A stretch of 64,000 nt of DNA. Origin: Helicobacter_D ganmani (lineage in GTDB: Bacteria > Campylobacterota > Campylobacteria > Campylobacterales > Helicobacteraceae). Location: assembly GCF_965138225.1 (NCBI RefSeq), contig NZ_CBCSAX010000003.1; one strand, written 5' to 3'. Position numbers and translations under genes: made by a program. A model generated the notes under the pieces. The model made no database searches. It saw only the letters and a program-made list of their open reading frames with translations, and was not told the DNA's origin. Below are positions 1 through 8,002 of the stretch, piece after piece (position 1 is the stretch's first letter; every line of letters starts with the position of its first letter).

Positions 1-98
1 GTAATGGTGAGATTTTTGCATTGGAGATTCTATGGGCAAAATACACAGATAATAAACTTTTGTTAAGTGAAAAATTAACATTTATGAGGAAAAAATGA
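1..98 (+). CDS. C-terminal end of an unidentified protein (partial)
   Basis: An open frame enters from the left edge and ends at a TGA that overlaps the mnmA start codon in an ATGA arrangement. About 31 residues are visible, ending LTFMRKK. The 4-base overlap suggests translational coupling and one operon with mnmA. Too little is present to name a family. Confidence 0.5.
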   Translation, partial: NGEIFALEILWAKYTDNKLLLSEKLTFMRKK

Positions 99-1150
99 AA
101 AAAGTTTTGTTATTAATGAGTGGAGGAGTAGATTCTAGTTATTGCGCCTATTTGCTACAAAAGCAAGGTTATTTTGTATATGGTGTGTATTTGAAATTAC
201 ACGATAAGGAGGCAAAGCACCAATACTATGAGGCAAATATCAAACGATGTGCGGAGGCTTTGGGCATTACTTATGCGATAATAGACGAGCGCGAACTTTT
301 CAAAAAAAGTGTTTATGATTATTTTGTGGAATCCTATGCTAAGGGGCAAACGCCAAATCCTTGTGCTCTATGTAATCCTTTGGTGAAATTTGGAATTGCT
401 TTTAGATTGGCGGAGCAATTAGGCTATGATTATGTTGCCACAGGACATTATGCGCAAGTCAAAGAGGGCAAAATTGCGCAAGGCATAGATACGACAAAAG
501 ACCAAAGCTATTTTTTGTTTGGGCTCAAAAAAGAGTGGATTCCGCGCATTCTTTTTCCTTTGGGGGATAAAAGGAAGCAAGAGATTAAGCCCATTGCATT
601 AAAGGAGCTTCCTTGGCTTGGGACTTTGGAGAGTTATAAGGATTCGCAAGAAATCTGTTTTGTAGAAAATACTTACATAGATATTTTGGAAAAACATTAT
701 AATGTAGAATCTCCCGGAGTGGTGTTGGATACACAAGGTAAGGAGATTGGCACACATAAAGGCTATATGCAATACACGATTGGTAAGCGCAAGGGCTTTA
801 CGATTAAGGGCGCATTGAATCCGCATTATGTGTTAAAGATTAATCCGCAGGAAAATACGATTGTTGCGGGTGAAAAGGACGAATTGGCGACTTATCAAGT
901 GCGGGCAATTAATTTTTCTGTGCCAAAAGAAATGTTTGCAGAGCAACAAGCCCTAGAATGTGAAGTAAAGATTCGCTATAAAAGCCACAAGGTCAAGGCA
1001 AGAGTGCAATTAATTCAGGAGGATTCGGAAGGAAAAAAGCAAGAAATCTTGCTTGCAAATCTTCAAGAGCCAGCCTTTGGCGTAGCAAGCGGGCAGGCTT
1101 TGGTGCTTTATGAGGACGACAAAGTATTAGGAGGTGGCTTTATTGTTTAA
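95..1150 (+). CDS. mnmA: tRNA-specific 2-thiouridylase MnmA
   Basis: MnmA thiolates U34 of tRNA-Glu, -Gln and -Lys in the cytoplasm, using ATP and persulfide sulfur. The PP-loop SGGVDSS lies at residues 9-15, one catalytic cysteine is in NPCALCN near residues 88-94, and the second is in SQEICFV near 184-190. The C-terminal beta-barrel is present up to LGGGFIV. The 351 residues are the normal length. The ATG follows an AGGA stretch and overlaps the stop of the gene before it. It is convergent with the phosphoethanolamine transferase that follows. The family assignment is secure. Confidence 0.95.
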   Translation: MKKVLLLMSGGVDSSYCAYLLQKQGYFVYGVYLKLHDKEAKHQYYEANIKRCAEALGITYAIIDERELFKKSVYDYFVESYAKGQTPNPCALCNPLVKFGIAFRLAEQLGYDYVATGHYAQVKEGKIAQGIDTTKDQSYFLFGLKKEWIPRILFPLGDKRKQEIKPIALKELPWLGTLESYKDSQEICFVENTYIDILEKHYNVESPGVVLDTQGKEIGTHKGYMQYTIGKRKGFTIKGALNPHYVLKINPQENTIVAGEKDELATYQVRAINFSVPKEMFAEQQALECEVKIRYKSHKVKARVQLIQEDSEGKKQEILLANLQEPAFGVASGQALVLYEDDKVLGGGFIV

Positions 1151-1183
1151 ATCCGCCTTGCGATTCTTTGCTATCTCTGTAAT

Positions 1184-2089
1184 TTATTTTGGTTGCGCAA
1201 TTTCTCCTTTTAACTCTTTGTCATAATCTGCTTTTTGATTAAAGATTCTTATCTTTTTTGCATTAAATTCAGCCGAGAGTGGATTATTGGTTGCGTTATA
1301 GTCTTGGACTTGGATTTGTGCAACATCGCAGAGTAGATGAATCAAATCATCAATCACAAAAGGTTTGTCTTTAGCCGCTTGGATTTTTTGTGCAGTTTCT
1401 TTATGTTTTTGGATAAATTCTTCACTCATTAAAGCGAGAAATGGCACTTCGGCAGTGAATCTTGAAGTTACAAAATGCCCTAATTTGCCCTTGTATTCGT
1501 ATAAACTCTCTCCGTGGTCGCTAAGATAAAAAATAATAGAATCACTCTTTGCATAGATTTTAAAAATCTCATTCAAAATATAATCATTATACAAAACCGC
1601 ATTGGCATAAGTAGCGATGATTTCCTTTTGTTTCTTATCGGCAAAACTTGGATAATGAATATCGTTTGCATTAAACTTCGCAAATTCTTTGGGGTAACGT
1701 TTATCGTAGTTAAAATGTGTCCCCATTAAATGAATAATGTCTAGGCGAGATTCGGTAGGATTTTGCTCTAGTGCAGATTGAATAAAAGGCAAAAGGAATC
1801 CATCGTATGTAATTTGACTTTCTGCAATGCGGGAGCTTGTGATGAACTTGTTTAAGTTTGCTTTATAATCCGCAAGAGATGCGATAGAGGAAAAGGCATT
1901 GACTTCTGAGCCGACAACTTCTTGATTGGAAAAAACAGCAGTTTTGTATCCTGCAAGCGAAAAAAGATTGATAAGGTCTAAGGATTGATTCCATTGACTA
2001 TCTCCAGCATTGGAGAAATTGAGCAAATGTTGTAAGGCGAGTTTGGTTTGCGCAAAAGATGCGATTGTATCACTAAATAACGCTAGTTG
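1184..2089 (-). CDS. Phosphoethanolamine transferase, C-terminal catalytic part (phase-off fragment)
   Basis: This frame opens right after the poly-G tract and holds most of the alkaline-phosphatase-like catalytic domain of an EptA/EptC-type enzyme: a candidate nucleophile threonine just after the tract, HLMGTHFNYDKRYP, the metal-site motif SDHGESLYEYKG, and LGHFVTSRF. It has no credible start or ribosome site of its own, so it can only be expressed as the end of the gene that starts upstream near 2933. The minus-strand tract is G9; G7 or G10 would join the frames. The enzyme would move phosphoethanolamine from phosphatidylethanolamine to a periplasmic target. Confidence 0.8.
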   Translation of the reverse strand, partial: QLALFSDTIASFAQTKLALQHLLNFSNAGDSQWNQSLDLINLFSLAGYKTAVFSNQEVVGSEVNAFSSIASLADYKANLNKFITSSRIAESQITYDGFLLPFIQSALEQNPTESRLDIIHLMGTHFNYDKRYPKEFAKFNANDIHYPSFADKKQKEIIATYANAVLYNDYILNEIFKIYAKSDSIIFYLSDHGESLYEYKGKLGHFVTSRFTAEVPFLALMSEEFIQKHKETAQKIQAAKDKPFVIDDLIHLLCDVAQIQVQDYNATNNPLSAEFNAKKIRIFNQKADYDKELKGEIAQPK

Positions 2090-2874
2090 CCCCCCCCCTC
2101 ATTATTTGCAAAGCTCCTTAAAAAAGGGGTATTGGGAAGCTCATAACCATAAACTTCAAGGAAATTTCTTTGTGTGGATTCCCCAATGACTAGCACAATA
2201 TGCTGTGGGGAATCGGAGCTTTTGGAGATTTTACCTTGATAGGATTCACGCAAGGCTTGATAATTGCTTACAAGTTGTTTGTAGCTTGTATAGAAGCTCG
2301 TGCTACCATAATACTGACGAATACTATAAAAAAGTCGCGTGAGGGAATTTTCGTTGAGCTTCGCAAAAGGTTCGGGCTTGTGCTTGAAGTAGCGATTGGC
2401 AACATCTGCGATGAAAATCACACTAAGCAGCACATAAAGCGCAAAAAAGATTCCAATCAATCTAGGAGACAGGGTTGTTTGTGGGGTTGGGAAAAACTTA
2501 AAATAACCATAACCAGCTAATAGGAATCCAAGGGCAATTAAGAAAATCTTGAGATTCAAAAAAGCAATGAAAAACTCTCTTGCTTCTTTGAAGTTTGTTT
2601 GCAAGATTGCGTCAAGAACATAGGGTGTGATGAGACTGCGATAAGAATACAGCAAAAATCCCTCTACGATAAGTGCAATCGCACTTAAACCTACAAGTAA
2701 TAACAAAAGAGTGCGCGCAAGATTGCTTGGGAAAAGTAAAAAGGCGAGGTGTAAGCAAAGGAGTTCTAGCAAGATTGTGCTAAAGAGGGATTTGGTGAGC
2801 TTTTCTAAAAACCAAGGGATAGAATCGTAAAAATAAGAAAAATAATTCCAAAAAATAAAAGAATCGCATTGCAA
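2083..2874 (-). CDS. Phosphoethanolamine transferase, N-terminal membrane part (phase-off, frameshifted)
   Basis: This part has several membrane segments (around LLLLLVGLSAIALIVEG, FLIALGFLLAGYGYF and GIFFALYVLLSVIF), then the start of the catalytic domain with metal ligand motif VIGESTQRNF. It stops as EGGGN after the G9 tract. The frame has only a TTG start at 2874. A better start is the ATG at 2933, preceded by AAAGGG, whose frame encodes a first membrane helix (LFIFICNAILLFFG) but stops at 2805. So a second frameshift seems to lie near 2805-2870. With two breaks the gene may be a true pseudogene rather than only phase-off. C. jejuni EptC modifies lipid A and FlgG; here flgG is the next gene upstream. 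Confidence 0.75.
   Translation of the reverse strand: MQCDSFIFWNYFSYFYDSIPWFLEKLTKSLFSTILLELLCLHLAFLLFPSNLARTLLLLLVGLSAIALIVEGFLLYSYRSLITPYVLDAILQTNFKEAREFFIAFLNLKIFLIALGFLLAGYGYFKFFPTPQTTLSPRLIGIFFALYVLLSVIFIADVANRYFKHKPEPFAKLNENSLTRLFYSIRQYYGSTSFYTSYKQLVSNYQALRESYQGKISKSSDSPQHIVLVIGESTQRNFLEVYGYELPNTPFLRSFANNEGGGN
2090..2098 (-). repeat. Poly-G tract (G9) in phosphoethanolamine transferase gene
   Basis: Nine C on the plus strand, G9 in the gene. The protein ends six bases past the tract. Translation after the tract in the other frame continues as QLALFSDTIASF into the catalytic domain. G7 or G10 restores the frame, as expected of a slipped-strand contingency tract. Confidence 0.85.
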
Positions 2875-3062
2875 ATAAAGATAAATAAAACACTAGATAA
2901 ATTCTGTTCTAAAAAGGAGAAAAAGCTAGACATTTTAAGCCCTTTATTCTAATATTAAAATCGTAGTTTAATATTTTTTGGATAAATAGTCTAGTCTTTA
3001 AAATTGCAAGAAAGGGGAGATTTGCAAAGAAAGGCATAGAATGCCCTCTCTTAAATAGCGTG

Positions 3063-3854
3063 TTAGTTACGTTTAAGTTGATTGACAATTTGGAGCATAG
3101 AATCCGCTGTTTGGATAGACTTAGAATTGGCTTCATAGGCTCTTTGCCCGACAATTAAGTCTGTCATCTCCTCTACCAACTTCACATTGCTTGTTTCTAC
3201 AAATCCCTGTCTTAGCAGCCCGAAGCCATTAAGTCCCGGAGTGCCAACGATTGGGTCTCCTGAAGCGTTGGTGTTGAGATAAAGATTATCGCCTAGTGCG
3301 TGCAAGCCTGCGGGGTTGATAAAATTCACGGTTTCAATCTGTCCTAACTGATTGACTTCAGTAGCGTTGCCTTGCACAACGGTTACCGTCCCGTCTGTTC
3401 CGATATTGATTTCTCTTGCGTCATCTGGAATCGTGATATTTGGCACGAGTAAATAACCTTGAGAATTGACGACATTACCCTCATCATCACGTTTAAATGC
3501 TCCATCACGCGTATAGGCAATCGTGCCATCAGGAAGTTCAATTTGAAAGAATCCATTGCCCGTGATTGCAATATCAAGGTTTTGCTCTGTTTCTTTGAAG
3601 TTTCCTTGAGAAAATAGCTTTTGAACCGAAGTAGGGCGCACACCTAATCCCACTTCAATCCCTGTGGGGCTAAGTGTCGTTTCAGAAGTGCTTGAACCTG
3701 CATATTGAATCACTTGGTGGAACAAATCCGCAAATTCAGCGCGTTCCTTGCGATAGCCAAAGGTATTGACATTGGAAATATTGTTTGAAGTAACATCAAT
3801 AAATAATTGCTGTCCTAACATACCTGTTGTTGCTGTGTAGAGTGCTCTCATCAT
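3063..3854 (-). CDS. flgG: Flagellar distal rod protein FlgG
   Basis: FlgG forms the distal rod of the flagellar basal body in the periplasm. The N-terminal rod signature SNNISNVNTFGYRKERAEF and the C-terminal helix VKLVEEMTDLIVGQRAYEAN are typical, and 263 residues is the normal length. Residue 75 is a threonine in GVRPTS; the Thr modified with phosphoethanolamine in C. jejuni FlgG has the same number. It follows flgF by 11 bases and is read with it from the sigma-54 promoter at 4733-4750. The phosphoethanolamine transferase gene lies directly downstream. Confidence 0.95.
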   Translation of the reverse strand: MMRALYTATTGMLGQQLFIDVTSNNISNVNTFGYRKERAEFADLFHQVIQYAGSSTSETTLSPTGIEVGLGVRPTSVQKLFSQGNFKETEQNLDIAITGNGFFQIELPDGTIAYTRDGAFKRDDEGNVVNSQGYLLVPNITIPDDAREINIGTDGTVTVVQGNATEVNQLGQIETVNFINPAGLHALGDNLYLNTNASGDPIVGTPGLNGFGLLRQGFVETSNVKLVEEMTDLIVGQRAYEANSKSIQTADSMLQIVNQLKRN

Positions 3855-3865
3855 TTGGAATCCTT

Positions 3866-4699
3866 TTATGCTTTTGCTGCTAGTTTTGTAATGGCTTCTG
3901 TGTTTAGCTCGTCCATATGTGTTTTTAACACTTTGGAATAGGCTTCCACTAAGCGGTTTGTTTCAATTAATCCAGTCATTTCATAGACAACATTAATATT
4001 GCTTTTTTCTAAAAACCCTTGACGCACTGCGCCACTTTGTTCTAGTGCTTCGCGCTCGTTGTTGCGCTCCTCTGGGTAAGAGTAGAGATTATCTCCTACT
4101 TTTTTAAGATATTTTGGGTTTTCAAAGGCTACGATTCCGATATTTGTCATCAAAGCCATTTCGCTAATTCCCTCATTGTTTAAGTCTCGCGTATAAACAT
4201 TTCCATTGGTATCCACTTCTACTTGGAATCCATCAACAAATTCAATATATTGTGGAGCGTCCAAATATTCGCGAGGAAGCACGGGATAGCCTTCTTTATT
4301 GACTAATCTGCCTTGTTCGTTTAACACAAAAGAACCATCGCGTGTGTAGCGAATTCCTTCGGGTGTTTCAATCATAAAATACGCATTTTCTCGCCCAAGT
4401 GCGAAATCAAAGGTATTGTCTGTTTGCATCATTCCGCCAAGTGAGCGGTCAGTAAATTCTTCTACGATTTGTGGCACGCGATTCAAAGAGCGATTGTAAA
4501 ATTTTGCCGCGTCTTTTGTCTGCTCATCAATAGGCAAAAAGTCCTTTGCTTGTTCATAAAGTCTTAAAAAATCTCCAATCACAACATCATCACGCTTGAA
4601 TCCGGTTGTATTTGCGTTTGCGATGTTGTTTGCAATTACATCTAAGCGGTCAATTTGTGTAACCATACCGCCGACAGAGCTATAATATCCACCTTGCAT
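3866..4699 (-). CDS. flgF: Flagellar proximal rod protein FlgF (FlgG2-type)
   Basis: A rod-family protein of 277 residues with N-terminal IANNIANANTTGFKRDD and C-terminal NINVVYEMTGLIETNRLVEAY. It is longer in the middle than the neighbouring FlgG and has the FlgF/FlgG2 pattern of epsilonproteobacteria. It is the first gene of a two-gene rod operon with a sigma-54 promoter about 35 bases upstream. Databases call this protein either FlgF or FlgG2, so the symbol is less certain than the family. Confidence 0.88.
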   Translation of the reverse strand: MQGGYYSSVGGMVTQIDRLDVIANNIANANTTGFKRDDVVIGDFLRLYEQAKDFLPIDEQTKDAAKFYNRSLNRVPQIVEEFTDRSLGGMMQTDNTFDFALGRENAYFMIETPEGIRYTRDGSFVLNEQGRLVNKEGYPVLPREYLDAPQYIEFVDGFQVEVDTNGNVYTRDLNNEGISEMALMTNIGIVAFENPKYLKKVGDNLYSYPEERNNEREALEQSGAVRQGFLEKSNINVVYEMTGLIETNRLVEAYSKVLKTHMDELNTEAITKLAAKA

Positions 4700-4732
4700 T
4701 TTATGCCTTTTGTTAAACTTTTGTGAGAGTTA

Positions 4733-4750
4733 AAGCAAAAGGTGTTCCAA
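4733..4750 (-). promoter_or_regulatory. Sigma-54 (RpoN) promoter of flgF-flgG
   Basis: On the minus strand the sequence TTGGAACACCTTTTGCTT has GG and GC separated by exactly 10 bases, the invariant sigma-54 core. It sits about 35 bases before the flgF ATG. Rod genes are middle (RpoN) class in Helicobacter and Campylobacter. The flagellin promoter at 55893-55910 is nearly identical. Confidence 0.88.
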
Positions 4751-4805
4751 AATGAGATTCTAAAAGTATTTAAAATAAAATTGTTGAATCTCCCAAGAGC
4801 TAAGT

Positions 4806-4851
4806 TTGCCACTACATTATTGCGAGAAAATTTAAAAAATTTTCGTGGCAA
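4806..4851 (-). terminator. Long hairpin between flhX and the flgF promoter
   Basis: TTGCCAC at 4806-4812 pairs with GTGGCAA at 4845-4851, and an inner AT-rich stem (GAAAATTT / AAATTTTC) nests inside. It lies about 75 bases after the flhX stop. There is no clear U-run after it, so termination is only one possible role. Confidence 0.35.
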
Positions 4852-4927
4852 TCCATAATTTTATCTTGCCACTAAATATTTTGATTGCTTATATTATAGA
4901 TTGCCTCGTTAAGTGTTTTCTTTATCC

Positions 4928-5212
4928 TCACTTTTTATTGCTCATTTGTGCTTTATTTTCGGTTTTGTAAAGCCAAATAAAGACTTCTACGACTGCCTTA
5001 TAAAGTGTGGGTGGAATCTCCTCGTCTAATTCTAGGTTAATTAGCGAATCCACAAGTGCTTTGCTCTGAAATAAGGGGATTTCGTATTCCTTTGCCTTTT
5101 CAATGATTCTTTGCGCAAGAAATCCCTCACCTTTGGCTATAACTTTTGGAGCGCGTTGTTTGTTTTGCTCATAAGCAAGGGCGACAGCTTTTTGATTGAG
5201 TAGCGGTGGCAT
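4928..5212 (-). CDS. flhX: FlhX, FlhB C-terminal-domain homologue
   Basis: A 94-residue protein matching the cytoplasmic C-terminal part of the flagellar export gate protein FlhB, without membrane domain: VALAYEQNKQRAPKVIAKGEG followed by IPLFQSKALVDSLINLELDEEIPPTLYKAV. In H. pylori the free FlhX peptide can partly replace the cleaved FlhB C-terminus in export substrate switching. Its ATG overlaps the ribE stop by one base (TAATG), so it is likely coupled to ribE. Confidence 0.88.
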   Translation of the reverse strand: MPPLLNQKAVALAYEQNKQRAPKVIAKGEGFLAQRIIEKAKEYEIPLFQSKALVDSLINLELDEEIPPTLYKAVVEVFIWLYKTENKAQMSNKK

Positions 5213-5835
5213 TAGTAGCTTCCCAAGATTCTATCTACCGCTTCCCAACTTAGTTTTGGGTTTGGCTTTTCTTGTGGTGATTGCAGAAAGTGTCGCACGA
5301 GGCGTGCAAGACAATCGGTTTCTATATTGACACGCATTCCGACTTTGTAGGTTTTAAAAAGCGTAGAATGCAAAGTGTGTGGGATAATCGTCAAGCGCAA
5401 AGTATTTTCTAGGATTTCGTTAATCGTCAAACTGATGCCATTGACTGCAATACTTCCCTTTGGCGCACAGAGTGCGAGAATCTCTGGAGTCGTGCGGATA
5501 AAAAAGTCCGTGCCGATTCTGTTGGATTCTATTTTTGCAATTTCCCCAATTCCATCAATATGCCCTTGCACAAGATGTCCATCTAACCTATCACTTAGGC
5601 GCATAGCGGGTTCAATATGCACCCAATCTGTATAAGTCTCTAGCGCAATGTGTTGTTGTGTTTCCTCACTAAGCTCTAGCATAAAGCCCTTATCTAAGAT
5701 TTGAATTGTTGTGAGACAAACCCCATTGACTGCGATAGAATCTCCGATTTGAGGTTTATGTTTTGCAAGCAAAGTCAATGTTGCGTCTTGCAAGGATTTG
5801 ACTTTGCCAAACTCACGCACAAGTCCTGTAAACAT
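5212..5835 (-). CDS. ribE: Riboflavin synthase alpha chain
   Basis: Riboflavin synthase disproportionates two 6,7-dimethyl-8-ribityllumazines to riboflavin. The family start MFTGLVRE is present, so I take the ATG at 5835 behind AAGG rather than the TTG at 5841. Two lumazine-binding repeats are visible: the first with GDSIAVNGVCLT and HLVQGHIDG, the second with GSIAVNGISLTINE. At 207 residues it is full length. It is coupled to flhX downstream, the same pairing I recall from H. pylori. Confidence 0.94.
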   Translation of the reverse strand: MFTGLVREFGKVKSLQDATLTLLAKHKPQIGDSIAVNGVCLTTIQILDKGFMLELSEETQQHIALETYTDWVHIEPAMRLSDRLDGHLVQGHIDGIGEIAKIESNRIGTDFFIRTTPEILALCAPKGSIAVNGISLTINEILENTLRLTIIPHTLHSTLFKTYKVGMRVNIETDCLARLVRHFLQSPQEKPNPKLSWEAVDRILGSY

Positions 5836-5894
5836 TTCCAACCTTTAAGTAAAATTGCATTAAAATTTGCAAATTGTAGCATAAAAGGAGCAAT

Positions 5895-6689
5895 ATGCAG
5901 CTTTGTGATACGCATTGCCATTTAGACGATAAGCGATTTATAGAGGATTTTCCTTTGATGATAGAGCGTGCCAAAAAGGTTGGAATCACACGTTTTATTA
6001 TCCCTGCCGCTGACCCTAGAGACTTAAGGAGGGCGCAAGAATTGGCGCATACTTATGCAGAAGTTTATTTTGCAAGCGGTGTGCATCCAGATTTGGCGCA
6101 TTTATATGATGAAGGTTACATTAAAGAATTCTTAAGCGATTCTAAATGTGTGGCGGTAGGAGAATGTGGGCTAGATTATTATAGGATAGAGGATAATCTT
6201 GCGGATTTTTGTGTGGAATCTGAAGCAGAGGCAAAACAAAAGCAAAAAGAAGTTTTTATTGCGCAAATCCATCTCGCCATAGAATCTCAAAAACCTTTGA
6301 TTGTGCATATTAGAGACGCTTCGTTGGATAGTTTGGAGATTTTGCAAACTTACGCTCCTAAACTTAAAGGTGGAATCCTGCATTGTTTTAATGCGGATTT
6401 TCAGCTGCTCTCTTTGGCAAAATTTAACTTTTATTATGGAATCGGGGGGGTTTTAACCTTTAAAAATGCGAGAAAACTTGTAGAAGTATTACCTAGGATT
6501 CCGCTTGATTCGCTTTTGCTTGAGACAGACGCGCCCTATCTCACGCCTCACCCTCGCAGAGGAGAGCGTAATGAGCCAAGCTTTGTGCCTTTGGTATTAG
6601 AAAAAATGAGCGAGATTCTAAACCTACCCAAAGAAATGTTGGCAAATCAAATCAACCAAAACACTACAAGGCTTTTTGGGGAATTGTAG
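5895..6689 (+). CDS. tatD: TatD family metal-dependent DNase
   Basis: A cytoplasmic TIM-barrel hydrolase with DTHCHLD at residues 5-11, VGECGLDYY, a metal histidine in PLIVHIRDA, LHCFNAD, and LLLETDAPYLTP near the end. The 264 residues match the usual length. Relatives are 3'-5' exonucleases involved in DNA repair. AAAGGAGCAAT precedes the ATG. It diverges from ribE. A G7 run inside codons for GIGGVLTF is in frame. Confidence 0.92.
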   Translation: MQLCDTHCHLDDKRFIEDFPLMIERAKKVGITRFIIPAADPRDLRRAQELAHTYAEVYFASGVHPDLAHLYDEGYIKEFLSDSKCVAVGECGLDYYRIEDNLADFCVESEAEAKQKQKEVFIAQIHLAIESQKPLIVHIRDASLDSLEILQTYAPKLKGGILHCFNADFQLLSLAKFNFYYGIGGVLTFKNARKLVEVLPRIPLDSLLLETDAPYLTPHPRRGERNEPSFVPLVLEKMSEILNLPKEMLANQINQNTTRLFGEL

Positions 6690-6713
6690 AATCTTAACCG
6701 CTTCAAATTTTCT

Positions 6714-7478
6714 CTAGAAAATTCCTGAAATTTGCGTAGAAATTTTGTCCTCTAAAACAGGAATCGCTTCTTGTAATGTGAGATTTAGCTTCGTTGCTTC
6801 CGCAAAAAGTGTGGTGGATTTTTCAGAGTAATTGCCAGTATAAGTTTGTCCGCTATATTGGACTTGATTGGCATTGAGTTTGCCACCACCTTGCGTGCTA
6901 GCGACATTTCCTCCAAAGCTATTGAGTAAGCCCGCTCGTCGTCCATCTCGGACGCTAGCTTGTCCGCTATCTGTTGCATTATAATTAATAGTGCCACCTT
7001 CAATCCTTTGGCGCACATTAATATCGACTTGCATTTGGAAAATCGTATCTTCTGTGAGTTTTCCTAGAATTGCACCAGCAGCTGCACCTGCCAATCCTCC
7101 AACCACCGTTCCAGTAGCGGAGTTGTGATTATATCCACCCACGCCAGCACCCACAGCACCGCCTAAGACACCCGCACCTACCGCATTGTTTTCTTGCTTA
7201 ATATCACAATAAAGCACATTGGCTTGCAAGATGAAATTGGCAAGTTCGGGGTCATCTACGACAATATAGCCTTTGTTTTGTAGTTTTTGTAAAATTTTAG
7301 ATTCCAAATTAATTTCTTGTCCGCTTGTATTGCGCAGTGCAACAAAAATCGTTTGTTTGGATTTTGCAACAGGGTCTATAAAAATGCTTTGCGACATTGT
7401 CGCTTTTGTTTGCATTGTTGTTGTAACACAACCACTTAATGCTAAGATACATAAAAGAGGAAGCCATATTGTTTTCAT
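6714..7478 (-). CDS. traT: TraT-like complement-resistance outer-membrane lipoprotein
   Basis: The N-terminus MKTIWLPLLCILALSGC is a lipoprotein signal with its lipidated cysteine at residue 17. The glycine/alanine-rich central segment (AVGAGVLGGAVGAGVGGYNH) and the paired C-terminal part with VDINVRQRIEGG fit the TraT family, which is about 245 residues. On plasmids TraT gives surface exclusion and serum resistance; the role of chromosomal copies in this group is not settled. It stands alone, between tatD (convergent) and the tRNA genes. Confidence 0.82.
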   Translation of the reverse strand: MKTIWLPLLCILALSGCVTTTMQTKATMSQSIFIDPVAKSKQTIFVALRNTSGQEINLESKILQKLQNKGYIVVDDPELANFILQANVLYCDIKQENNAVGAGVLGGAVGAGVGGYNHNSATGTVVGGLAGAAAGAILGKLTEDTIFQMQVDINVRQRIEGGTINYNATDSGQASVRDGRRAGLLNSFGGNVASTQGGGKLNANQVQYSGQTYTGNYSEKSTTLFAEATKLNLTLQEAIPVLEDKISTQISGIF

Positions 7479-7600
7479 TGATGAACCTTTTTGAGAAAAT
7501 AAATATTATAAATATTATACTAAATTTATCTAACTTTTTGGATAACAGCAAGATAATGAAAGAAAAAGAATGAGATTCTAAAATAATAAAAGGTTTTCAA

Positions 7601-7678
7601 TGGGGTGGGCGATGGGAATCGAACCCACGACCCTCAGGACCACAATCTGATGCTCTAACCGACTGAGCTACGCCCACC
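7601..7678 (-). tRNA. tRNA-His (GTG)
   Basis: The minus strand folds as a cloverleaf: acceptor GTGGGCG pairs with CGCCCAC, preceded by the extra G(-1) typical of tRNA-His and facing discriminator C. Anticodon GTG is in loop TTGTGGT, and the T-loop is GTTCGATTC. The CCA end is encoded at 7601-7603. Confidence 0.96.
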
Positions 7679-7695
7679 ATTTAAGATTAGGAAAA

Positions 7696-7773
7696 TGGTC
7701 GGGGCGAAAGGATTCGAACCTTCGACCCCTTGGTCCCAAACCAAGTGCGCTAACCAGACTGCGCTACGCCCCG
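7696..7773 (-). tRNA. tRNA-Pro (TGG)
   Basis: Minus-strand cloverleaf with acceptor CGGGGCG / CGCCCCG, anticodon stem CTTGG / CCAAG, loop TTTGGGA giving anticodon TGG, T-loop GTTCGAATC and encoded CCA. It lies 17 bases upstream of tRNA-His in the same direction, so the two are probably one transcript. Confidence 0.96.
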
Positions 7774-7882
7774 ACTAAATAAAAGAAGCGTAATTATACT
7801 TTGTAAAACCTTGATTGTCAATATTCTATCAAGGCAAATATGCTATAATAGAAACTTTCATTTTGCAAAAAGAAGGAGTTTT

Positions 7883-8002
7883 ATGCGATTGGTTGTCTTA
7901 CAGATTTTGAGCTTTACTTTTATTCTTTTGTGCAGTCGTTTTTACCGCCTTTTGTGTGTGGTTGAATACAAAGATCTTGCGTTTAAAATTGCCTACTTTT
8001 AA
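7883..8002 (+). pseudogene. Out-of-frame N-terminal start of the LtaS-like sulfatase
   Basis: An ATG at 7883 behind a strong AAGGAG site begins a hydrophobic sequence MRLVVLQILSF, but this frame ends at 8002. The frame of the following sulfatase is open upstream to about 7908 and encodes a better membrane helix (LFFCAVVFTAFCVWL) with no start codon before the GTG at 7956. A single-base shift near 7908-7930 would join the good start to the good helix. Confidence 0.5.

Noticed and set aside
6444..6450. G7 run inside tatD
   Set aside because: It encodes in-frame Gly residues of a conserved segment in a complete gene, and is short for a slippage tract.
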